From Balanoglossus misakiensis (lineage: Eukaryota > Hemichordata), in contig CM082577.2 in the NCBI GenBank assembly GCA_040954595.2, positions 19,468,001 to 19,532,000 of the forward strand: a stretch of 64,000 nucleotides of DNA, in the 5' to 3' direction. Positions within the stretch are counted from its first letter, which is position 1. Each line of letters begins with the position of its first letter. This document shows, piece by piece, positions 55,303 to 64,000 of this stretch. The translations under genes were made by a program, and so were the position numbers. The notes beneath the pieces are model-generated. The model made no database searches, was not told the origin of the DNA, and worked only from the letters and a program-made list of their open reading frames with translations.

Positions 55303-55400
55303 CCCATGATATTTTTCTTTGTTTAACGTCATAGTATACGAGTGGTTTTCGCGAAAACCACGAGTATACGATGACGTTAAACAAAGAAAAATATCATGGG
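55303..55400. repeat. 98-bp palindrome, 49-base arms
   Basis: CCCATGATATTTTTCTTTGT TTAACGTCAT...GGTTTTCG and its complement with two changes, no loop. One arm (ATACGATGACGCCAAACAAA GAAAGATATCATGGG) recurs alone at 57963-57998. Confidence 0.85.
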
Positions 55401-57072
55401 ATTATATCTTTATCACATGCACAGTCTTCTTATTTTTCGTTAGAAGAGGTAGAACAAAATATTCCAATATCTTGCTAAAATATTCGAGCGGCCTTGCAGT
55501 TTATTTAGCGGGATTACGTTCTTTCCCCTGCGCAACGATCTGTGGCCCCCACGAGATATGCTAATTATGGAATCCCTTTCATTCATAAAGTGAAATCGAC
55601 TTTCAAGTTTATACACTTTTGCGTCTTGTCTACCAATCAGATTCGCGCTGTGTACATGTCAACACAACGTCCTAGCAAGTCATCGCGTCGAGTTCACCCG
55701 CAAAGTTATGCTGCAAGTCGCAGTTTGACAGAAAAAATGACGCGCTTCATGTAAAACTTTATGAAAAAATAAACACAGTTCCATTGCCATATATCCTAAA
55801 ATCGTTATTGTGACAGGATATTAAAAATTATAGTCCAGGAACGATGTTCAAGGTTGCGTTTGCGTCGGCCTGGCTAGTCAGCGCAGTTGTGTTTCCGCAG
55901 AAACTACAACCGTCGTACAGAATCTCATCCTTGAACCCCAGACAAATGTTTTCGATTCTTAAACAAATGAAATGCGACGTTTTTCCACGTCTTATACATT
56001 TCGTTGACCAGTGGACAGAATACAGAGTGTTAGTCATCCCGCTCAGGTGGCTCTAAACCATTCTCGTAACTTCTGAAGCCTAAAATCAAGTGTGCTGGCT
56101 TGCTCGGGACCAGCTGCAGGCTCGCTAGCTGCAAGCACACGTTCACGATCGTAGCGTCGACGTTTCAAATTCTACCTTTCTCGTATTGATTTTACCAAGC
56201 GATATTCTTACGCAACCGTCATTTTTATTTCAATCGTGTACAACTACGGGTTTATGCACTTGTTATTCCGTTTTACAAGAAAGTTATAGCGACGGGCGAA
56301 TCAGTGAAAATAGTTTCGGTTGATGACGTAGAACAGGGGTAAATTCGGATTTTTTGTTCGACCTGTTCTACGTCACACAGGTGGCTATACGGGCCAGTTC
56401 ATGTGATAAAAGGTTAAACAGAACATCATACCAGTTTTATAATTGGGATATTTTGATGCCGATTTGAACAATAAAGTAATACCGGTACTTGCTAACGAGT
56501 CCTTATAAGACTAGTGTTCACTCAGGGCTCGAAATTAGTTTTTTGGCTCCGAAGTGTTTACCCGAGGAGACTTTAGAAATGGGAATCAGCTACTTCCGTC
56601 CATCAACCTGTCAAGAATGCATACCATTTTCTGGTAGGGATGTGTAGCTTTATGTTTTTGGCGGTGGTGTGTAGCTTTGAGGTGTTGAGGAAGAATTGGA
56701 ACAGTGACAGAAATCGGAACGGATTAGCCAGCAGTGTTTTCGCTACCCGCGAGAAAAAAGTTGTGTTTGGCGAGACGATTTTCATACAAATTAATAGTCA
56801 AACTTGCTAAGCACTGCTATCTAACATCGTCGTTTGTTTTGCCCTGATGAACAGTGCACTACAACGCTGAAAGTGGACCGTTGTTCTGTTTATTGATCAT
56901 CACCCCCCCCCCCCCCCCCCCTGTACCATGAACATCGCAAGGCAATGCATTGAATTAAGCTCTTCCAGCTAGTGGTCGGACTCGCTTGATTTCCTGTATG
57001 TGTCTCTGGGGACGCAAAGAATGCATAATGCTTCTTTTCCTAATTTGCATATTTTGAATAGGTTAGGTCAAT
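55401..57072. other. Intron sequence with a C tract, nothing else recognised
   Basis: A run of 19 C residues lies at 56903-56921. A small hairpin GACGTAGAACAGG/CCTGTTCTACGTC is at 56325-56374. No gene. Confidence 0.4.
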
Positions 57073-57461
57073 CTGATTAAAATCAGATGTAGGGAACGGC
57101 GACTTGGTTTTTTTTATGCTGTCGCCTCACACTACATCTGACCAACTCTCAATGGAGCTCCCGCTGAACTCTACGAGATTTACTGGGAATATAATCCAAT
57201 CAGAAGGCGCCTTATAGCAAATGATAGGCATCCCACAATCACATGACCTGGCCCCTTGCGGTTGTTACCATGGAGCTACCACAGACATATATCCCGGGCG
57301 CGAGAGTCGAATCAGCGTGGGGAATGGTTTCGAGCCAGTTCAGCGTGACGACTGAACCTCTATATTCCACCGATCAACGAAATGTATAAGACGTGGCAAC
57401 AAGTCGCAGTAAAATACACGAGAGTGTACATACCGACTGCACAGTGGTGCACTGACTTGAC

Positions 57462-57706
57462 TAGCTCTGCGTGCAGGTCTGTGTGTTCCCGGCGTTACAC
57501 GGACGTTAGAAGAAGTTAATCGCATCATATTTGGAGTCGGTTGAAGTAGACAGGGAAAGGATTTTGCTTCGATAAAATCGAATTTCGACAGAAAAAGCTG
57601 CGGTCGGGCGTCCGGGTCCGGACCGCAGACGCACCAGTTTTGTCTATGGGGCCTAATATGCAGGGCTGTGGTGCGTCGGGAACACACAGACCTGAACGCG
57701 GAGCTA
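57462..57706. mobile_element. Short TIR element with 9-bp target duplication
   Basis: 245 bp; ends TAGCTC(T/C)GCGT then CAGGTCTGTGTGTTCCC inverted. TGACTTGAC flanks both sides exactly (57453-57461, 57707-57715). Same TIR as 11911-12015. A 9-bp duplication fits Mutator-like elements. Confidence 0.75.
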
Positions 57707-58014
57707 TGACTTGACATTCCTTAGCCGAAGTTAGCGTTCTTTTTAAAAATCTGTCACATAAATTGTTTTGGGATACATGGCAGTGAAATTTGGTTTATTT
57801 TTTATAAACTTTTACATGAAGTATGTCATTTTCCCGACTGGCAGCATGACTACGAGGGCGAACATGACGACTTATTAGGAGAGTTTATTAATGATCAACG
57901 ACAGTTCATCATTTGTATATGGCTACAGCTCGACGTTTCACTGCTCTGCAAAAACCACTCGCATACGATGACGCCAAACAAAGAAAGATATCATGGGATT
58001 ACATGTAATTGTTA

Positions 58015-58955
58015 GGGACCGTTCAGTTTTTACGGCCGGGGGGGGGGGGGCGGCAAAATCCAGGGGGGGGTCACTTGAATTTTGAAGTCCAAAAGGGGGG
58101 GGGGGGTCATCTGGTTTTTTTAAACGTTTAGGGGGGGGGTCACATACTTTTGCCACCAAACTTTTGCTTTTGAGTCCACAAAATTGCAGTTTCGCGCCCT
58201 TTATTTTACAAAATTTTCTGATCACACCCACCCCCTACATTCTTTGCAACATATCGATTTTTGCTGGTTGGACTATTCTACCAGGGCAGAGTGCTTGCCA
58301 CCCCAAACCCACTGATGATAATATTTAACAAAGTTAATACATAAAGGAGAATAAACGTTTAAACCATTTTGCATAACTGATAGTTTCGTGCTGCATCTTC
58401 TATATGCTGGAAGTTTTATAAATGATGTCATGACGAAGATGACGCCAAATCTTCTAACTTTGAGTGGAATGGCAAAAAATAAAATTGGTCCTCCCAAACA
58501 TTGAGATGAATTTGCTTTTGAGTTCATAAAAATGCAACTTTGAGCTAAATATTTTACAAAATTTTCTTATGTGGGAGGGGGACACCCCCTCCCACGCCCG
58601 CCACTTTTCTTGTTTTACTAATTCTAGCAACTATTGTATTGACTTGTCATTTTATTTTATTCATAGATTTCTTTATTGCTACGATATTATTAAATAATTC
58701 AATTACTTTAAGAAATTTATAATTGAGGGGTGAGGAGCCCCATTCCCTTTATTGCATACAGTGTATACATAGGATCAGGACAGCGAATGTTTTCGGCGTG
58801 GGGGGGGGGGGGGGGTCATCATATTTTTGGGTCTGTCAAAGGGGGGGTCATCATTTTTTGGGGCTGGGTGAAGGGGGGGTCGGCCTGATTTTGAGAACCG
58901 ATGACACAAACTTGCCAGCCCCCCCCCCCCCCTGCCGTAAAAACTGAACGGTCCC
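58015..58955. mobile_element. Harbinger-like MITE with TTA duplication
   Basis: 941 bp; ends GGGACCGTTCAGTTTTTACG GC inverted, flanked by TTA (58012-58014, 58956-58958). Long G runs follow the left end and long C runs precede the right end. Internal sequence (TTTTACAAAATTTTCT, GGGACACCCCCTCCCAC) is shared with 68-798, so both belong to one superfamily group though their tips differ. Confidence 0.75.
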
Positions 58956-59184
58956 TTAACAAGAGAAAGCCAATCTTTTGTATTCTGTGCGATACTCGAA
59001 GTCAACAAGAACAACATTTCTCCCATCTCCCAGTGCAATTCTTTAGTCGGCATAACACGCAATCTGATTGGCCGGGTCGGAACGCGAGAGTTCAGCGGGA
59101 TCTCCATTTAGAGTTGGTCAGATGTAGTGTGAGGCGACAGCAAAAAAAAAAAAGTTGCCGTTCCCTACATCTGATTTTAATCAG

Positions 59185-60069
59185 ATTGAGGTTAGGTCTG
59201 CCTTGACTTGAACGCATCAAGTGTACAGGTTGTTATGGAAGTTTCTTTTTAGAACCACGAGTGTTAGTCTCTGGGCCCAACCAGCAAAAAAAGGTTGTAG
59301 AAATGTCATTATGTTGTATAGGAGTTTTGTTCTACATGAAATTAGCTGGAAATGACGGGTGGGAAACTATTGATGTGAAATCAGGTCACTTCTACCAAAA
59401 ATGATGGACCAGAGAGCAATGACTATTTTAAATTATTTCATATACTATGTTCACAACTGCTATGCATCAAATGGGGAAAATAAGTGATTGAACTTTCTGT
59501 TTGAACAATTCATGTATTTTTTTGCTAACACCTACACTACAAAAGTCAGCACATGACATTGTATACTTGAAAATGGAGAACTTTTTATCAAAACACTTCA
59601 GCTGATCTTGAATGCTGTCTGATATTTTTTTTTTTTAAATGTATTTCTTTCACTTTTAGACTTAGTCTAGTACTTCTACTTTCACAGTTTTTTTTTCAAA
59701 ACAAATTTCTCATAGCTTGCACTGGTGCAATTTGATATAATACACAATGAATTCCATCAGTATAACATAAGATACAAAATTTGAGAGGGAAATGACAGAA
59801 TATATTTGTGTGAGGCCATTTGTGTGTGCGGGCCATTTAAAACAGTTATTAGAGCCCTTGACAAGTGGTTTTTCCCCCTGCCAAGCACCCACCTTATCAG
59901 GCTGCAAAACAGTTCAGCATTTCACATTGGTGTTTGCAAATTGTTCCTTTCACCATAAAACCACTGTTCTCCAAACATGCTGCTGTGTCCTTGACGCTAT
60001 TTTTTTTACCAATAATGTTGAAAAAGACAAAAAACTTCATAAAAAATAGAAAATTCATATTAGCTCAAA
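59185..60069. other. Intron sequence; inverted family D head
   Basis: Mostly unrecognised AT-rich DNA. GTGTCCTTGACGCTATT near 59987-60003 is the reverse complement of the family D 5' end. Confidence 0.4.
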
Positions 60070-60431
60070 ACATATAGGACTGTTGACATAAGGTACATGC
60101 ATACCCATTTTCAAATCAATCTGACCAGTAGTTGTTGAGTTTCTCACTTTTGACCAATTTCACATTTTCCCAGCTAATTTGTATATTTTTGACAATGACA
60201 ACTTATTTTGAACAAACTCCCATCTACAGCCCCTCCTGCATCTACACACCAAAAATCGAGGTGATACGCGCAGCGGTTTTCAACTTTTTGATGTAGACGG
60301 ACATACATCCATACATACATTCATCCATACATCCATCCACCCAAACACACACACACATACATACAGACAGACAGACATACAGACAGACGCAACTGATTCC
60401 ATGAGGTTCCATTGTATATATACATACCAAA
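60070..60431 (+). mobile_element. Family D repeat, 3' half, diverged
   Basis: AATCTGACCAGTAGTTG, GAACAAACTCCCATCTACAG, GGTGATACGCGCAGCGG, a CATACATCC/CAGACAGA microsatellite, and a degenerate end hairpin AGGTTCCATTG...AATTGGACCT. Confidence 0.65.
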
Positions 60432-60656
60432 ATTGGACCTGAAAATGCATTGTACGCTGGGAAGTTGATAGTCATGGAAAAATGTGAATGATGTTCACGA
60501 TCACTTCATGATACATGTTACAAGGTGTTGAGATGTTAATGAATGGTTTATTTGCTCATATTGCAGTCTCTCCAGGAAAACCAGCTGCGTTTCCAGACTG
60601 TGTAATAGAGAGACTGTGGGCGAGTCAATCACAATGAAAGGACTGGTATGACTAAC

Positions 60657-60749
60657 CTGCTTGTCTGTAAATCCCATACTTTAATCTTGTAATCATCAGC
60701 TGCAGAGAATAATTGTAATCTGGAAATATCCGGATGATACTGGAGCAGG
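60657..60749 (-). CDS. TBL3: TBL3 exon A (WD40 repeat)
   Basis: 93 bases coding LLQYHPDISRLQLFSAADD and on to KVWDLQTS, a WD40 repeat ending in the W-D pair. It corresponds to the HPDPTRLLLFSS...VWSLQ segment of vertebrate TBL3. Acceptor ends GGCAG, donor is CAG|GTTAGT. It starts with the last base of a codon and ends with two bases (AG) that join the A of the next exon to make Arg. A second AG at the TCCAG 9 bases inside could also be used, but the upstream site keeps the family residues LLQYHPD. This is the most 5' exon in the window; earlier exons lie beyond 60.75 kb, possibly past the right edge. Confidence 0.9.
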
Positions 60750-61017
60750 CTGCCAGGAACATCCAAGATAAGAGTTATATATGTTAAAAAGGAAACACTG
60801 CTTTCTTTTTTCACCTAAATTTCACATTGAGAATTTAATGCTGTTGAGATAATGATTGTATCAGCAATCAACGGTCTTGCCCTCCTCACATTGCACTGGC
60901 ACACTTCAATTTTGTACAGCTATTCTGTACCATCACTCCATCTACTAAAATCACTGTCCTAGTCTAGTATCTAGCCGTAATAATAATTAAATAAAGAATT
61001 ATATAAAAATAATAATT

Positions 61018-61088
<71 letters not shown>

Positions 61089-61525
61089 TTATTTATATAG
61101 CGTCAGTATCCACAAAAAATGTGATCAATGACGCATTAAGCAAAATAACACTACAACAAATGGCTAAAAAGCAGATTTAAAAAGTAAAGTTTTAACATTT
61201 TATTTAAAAACAGATAAGTCTGGTGCCTGGCGAATGGTGAGTGGAAGATTATTCCAAAGAATTTGAGTAGCAACAGTAAAAGCACGATCACCATAACTCT
61301 TGGTGCGTGATCGAACAGCCGTAAGCTTCCAAAACTAATGTCTAGCCCCAACCATGCCATTGGCCCAATAAAACCTGTTACCCCTTGCTGGGAATTGTGA
61401 TGTTTCTAGCTTCCCTCTATTAAAGGTGGTGTGGGTCACGACGTCAATTCCGGTTTAACCTGCTCTTCATGAGCAAAACATGGTCGACCTAGCAGTGTCA
61501 TGTGTGTAGCTTTCTGTGCGTAATT
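60750..61525. other. Intron sequence with (TAA)n microsatellite
   Basis: A (TAA)n run at about 61017-61088 of more than 20 units is followed by TTTATTTATATAGCGTC, a motif often next to such runs. No upstream TBL3 exon was found here. Confidence 0.5.
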
Positions 61526-63573
61526 AGGGGACCAAGCGCCCTCAGGCGCTTGGTCCCCTTCTGTTATTGCTGGAGTTTTTCTTCTTTCTTCTTGAGTCGT
61601 TTTTTTGCTCCCGTTTTTCTTAAAATCGACATGGCCTAAGACCTTGAAATTTGGCACGGTGATTGGGGCCCATGAGTACTGGTGCACCTGCCCTTTGAAT
61701 TTGTAATTAGTCACGTGACTTGGTGGCTATAATCGAGCGAAATTTTCAAATTGACCTAATTTGCACGTTAATGGGGGCATGTACATTCCTTTCGCGATTT
61801 TTGTAGACAATGTGGCCAAAATCCCCTGTGCCAAATTTCAAGGTCCTAGGCCACGTTGATTTTGAGAAGAAGATTTTTGTAATATTTTTCGCATTTTTTG
61901 GTGGGCTGAGGACGAACACTGGGGCATCGGACTTTGACCGTCATTACGTAATGTTGGATTGCAGTAGTCCTTGGAAAATCGGCTGAAATATGTAAACAGA
62001 CCAGTGATTATTTTCCACGGAATGAATTTTGGGACAACACATTATCGGAGTTCAGGCTGTGTTAGGGCGTTTTATTGAATTACGCTGAGTTTGTTAGCTG
62101 TTGCCGTTCAAATGTGTCTACGCAGACCCGGCTACACTGGTTAACATTCAATGTAATGCGGCAGAGGACTTTGACCCTCAGTCGCTAATGTTGTGGGAGG
62201 TTTCATCATTAGCATGGTAGTCACATGTAGTGGATAGTAGTTCGGGAAATTGGCCGAAATACGTAAGCAGACCAGTGATTTTATTGCACGAAGGGAGTAT
62301 GGGACCAGCAATAATCAGAGATCAGGCTTCGTTGCCGTTCAAAAGTTCCTACTTCAGCCGTGACGTTGCAACTGGATGTTCAGTATTGGGTTCGGCCCGC
62401 AGGTGGCCGTGGGGGTTATCAGGTCCCCCGTAATGGCACGCAGCTTCATGCAGCTATATGGGACCAAAATAATACGCCCGATTCGGGGGTCACCTGTGAC
62501 ACCGTACCTGCGTAACTCTATTATGTGCATGCGTAATTGTGGGGTCAATGAAAGGGATGCTAGCGTGGTATTTGTTGCACATGGATCAATATGAAGTCCG
62601 ATTTTCCTGTCAAGTTGTGGGCGACCTTATGTGACATTTCACCTACTTTTGCTTAGTGAATAACAGCAGATGCATGCAGCTTTGGCGTGGTGGGGGGGAT
62701 ATACGGATGGGACCATAATGATATACCAAAGGCGGGGTCACCTGTTGCACCTGCCTAAGTCATTGATTTTGTACATTTAATTGGACACTAACCAACAGGG
62801 CGATATGTGTGGTTTTTGTTCCACAGGGACGAATGTAAGTGTCAGTTGGTTTTTGCCCGAATGTATAAGGTGATTTGGAGGACCTCTGTCGTACAGTGAT
62901 ATATCTCAGCACGTTGTACAGGTGCAGCTTTGGTATTTGGAGGGATGAAACTATCATAAAATGCCAAATACAGGGGGATACCCGTGACACCTGCTTGATT
63001 CATGTATTACGTGCATACCTAATGGTAGGCAAAGTGAAAGGGCTGCAAATGTAGGATTTGTTGCACATGACATAAGCAGGAATGAAAAATTTTTGTCAAA
63101 TTTTTGGGTGACCTCAGGTGTCCATTGACCTGCTTTCCATATGTTAGCATGCACATCATATATAGCCAGGTGTTTGGAGGGGTAGGGTAGGACCCTCTGC
63201 GTCATGAAATGCTAAATTCCTGGGGCCACCTGTAACTTACTTGCGAAACTCATTACTATGGCCATATATAATTTGACCAACCCAAAGGGCGAGGATTTTC
63301 CGTTGTCTTGAATATGAACCAAATAAGAATCCTAATTTTTGGGTACCCTCACCTGACCTTTGAAGTACTTACTGAAGTACTTACAACGGAGAAGTTCACC
63401 TTTGGTTGTTGTGTTTGTACTTGTAGGACATGCATTTCGGATGGTTGCCTACTTCCCCATATCTCAACATCGAGAGCAAATACAGCCTACGCATTTGAAT
63501 GGTACAACCCTGAATGGATTCTAATGGTTATTAACTCTATGCTTGGGCCCCTTCAATGCTGCTTGCAGCTTTA
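61526..63573 (-). mobile_element. Family C repeat, full-length copy
   Basis: 2,048 bp in minus orientation. 5' end at 63573: TAAAGCTGCAAGCAGCATTG then the motif GGGGCCCAAGC. 3' end hairpin at 61526-61560, stem AGGGGACCAAGCGCC/GGCGCTTGGTCCCCT. Several internal diverged units contain ACCTGTGACACC-like stretches and TATGTGCATGCGTAA. It matches 1-1840 without the Harbinger-like insert. No protein. Confidence 0.8.
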
Positions 63574-64000
63574 ATTGACTTATGTTTTCGTAGGTTATGA
63601 AAAGGAAACTCCGTTCCAACGTAAAACCAATCGAATTTTGATATTAAGTTCATGTATGTTAGCATCGTTCTGTGAGGAAAGTACTATCGAATTTGTTCCG
63701 AGTCGTGATTTTTGGTGTTTTTTCACTCCGTATGTCAGCTGGCATCATGGCGTACTGTTGCCAACGATCGTACTCGGGCGACGTAGTTTGAAGTTAGCAG
63801 GCAGACTAAACAGTGAGCGCACAGCTTTGTTATGTGTATATTTTGAAAGACAAATATGTAATGTGCGTGAAATTGCATGAGAGCCCCAAAGCGCCCCTTT
63901 TATTTTATCGATTTCACCGTATTTAGAAACTGTACTATCTCATAGGCGCCTAACACTTAAACACAGCCATCCCTATCCGTATGTGAAGGCCGTGGTGATC
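63574..64000. other. Intron or intergenic sequence, nothing recognised
   Basis: A plus-strand open frame at 63575-63880 has no family resemblance. The upstream TBL3 exons are expected further right. Confidence 0.35.

Larger units (their letters stand above)
57073..59184. mobile_element. Long-TIR element (105-bp TIRs) with nested insertions
   Basis: Ends CTGATTAAAATCAGATGTAG GGAACGG...GCTGTCGCCTCACACTAC ATCTGACCAACTCT inverted over about 105 bp. It contains the short TIR element 57462-57706 and the Harbinger-like element 58015-58955. Outside these inserts about 0.9 kb remains, without a recognised transposase. The immediate border (TCAATC) is the same on both sides, so the exact target duplication is unclear. 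Confidence 0.75.
4052..60749 (-). other. TBL3: TBL3/UTP13 gene, internal part (10 exons, huge introns)
   Basis: Minus-strand WD40-repeat gene. The conceptual peptide follows animal TBL3 (yeast Utp13) in order over ten exons, from the second WD40 repeat region to the second beta-propeller. TBL3 is known as a nucleolar subunit of the UtpB complex of the small-subunit processome, needed for early pre-18S rRNA cleavages. Exons (high to low): 60657-60749, 49350-49503, 46008-46101, 37723-37934, 35541-35682, 28382-28440, 26206-26312, 21180-21315, 4238-4399, 4052-4120. Each has AG acceptor and GT donor and the phases match at all nine junctions, giving 1,228 coding bases without a stop. The N-terminal exons and the C-terminal Utp13 domain are not in the window. 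Introns reach 16.8 kb and are packed with repeats. No promoter or polyadenylation site is visible. Confidence 0.93.

Noticed and set aside
55303-55400. Possible microRNA precursor (long hairpin)
   Set aside because: Arms are nearly perfect with no loop and one arm recurs alone at 57963, as expected for a foldback repeat. Small-RNA reads would be needed to support a miRNA.

Overview
The window comes from a large, repeat-rich, AT-rich animal nuclear genome. It has spliced exons with GT-AG borders, huge introns and many eukaryotic transposon classes, with no operons or bacterial signals. The mix (DIRS with tyrosine recombinase, Mag-like Gypsy, Tx1/L1-like LINE, Crypton-like recombinase, pogo/Tigger, hAT, many foldback and MITE-like elements) suggests a marine invertebrate such as a hemichordate, echinoderm or related group, but I cannot name the species from sequence alone.

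The only host gene I can model with confidence lies on the minus strand and spans almost the whole window (60749 down to 4052). It is TBL3/UTP13, a WD40 protein of the small-subunit processome. Ten exons are visible and every splice junction keeps the reading frame. The first exons lie to the right of the window and the last ones to the left. Coding sequence is only 1,228 bases; almost everything else is intronic repeat.

Layout. 1-4.0 kb: a window-truncated family C repeat carrying a Harbinger-like insertion, a family D repeat, and a broken IS630/Tc1 transposase split by a 24-bp palindrome. 4.05-4.4 kb: TBL3 exons J and I. 4.8-6.4 kb: TTAA-flanked foldbacks. 6.9-10.3 kb: a deleted DIRS copy with nested insertions. 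10.3-15.1 kb: mostly unrecognised sequence with a SWIM-like exon and a family D copy. 15.1-20.7 kb: four family A copies. 21.2 kb: exon H. 22.5-23.3 kb: Crypton-like recombinase ORF. 23.8-26.1 kb: two family B copies. 26.2 kb: exon G. 26.5-28.1 kb: two TIR elements. 28.4 kb: exon F. 28.6-35.4 kb: an end-to-end DIRS element. 35.6 and 37.8 kb: exons E and D. 38.5-42.3 kb: a LINE fragment split by an internally deleted Gypsy element. 42.7-45.5 kb: palindrome, family D, hAT remnant. 46.1 kb: exon C. 46.5-48.1 kb: 146-bp tandem repeat with a TTAA MITE, and a palindrome. 49.4 kb: exon B. 50-59.2 kb: tandem repeats and nested TIR elements (MULE-like, Tigger-like, Harbinger-like). 60.7 kb: exon A. 61.5-63.6 kb: a full-length family C copy in reverse orientation.

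The most interesting signal is a common design in four dispersed families (A-D): a motif near the 5' end reappears as the stem of a strong 3'-terminal hairpin, and this holds although the motif differs between families. Families A and B also spread perfect AGGTCA-A-AGGTCA (DR1) nuclear-receptor sites through the TBL3 introns. A second signal is a set of unrelated long palindromes, several sharing a similar apex.
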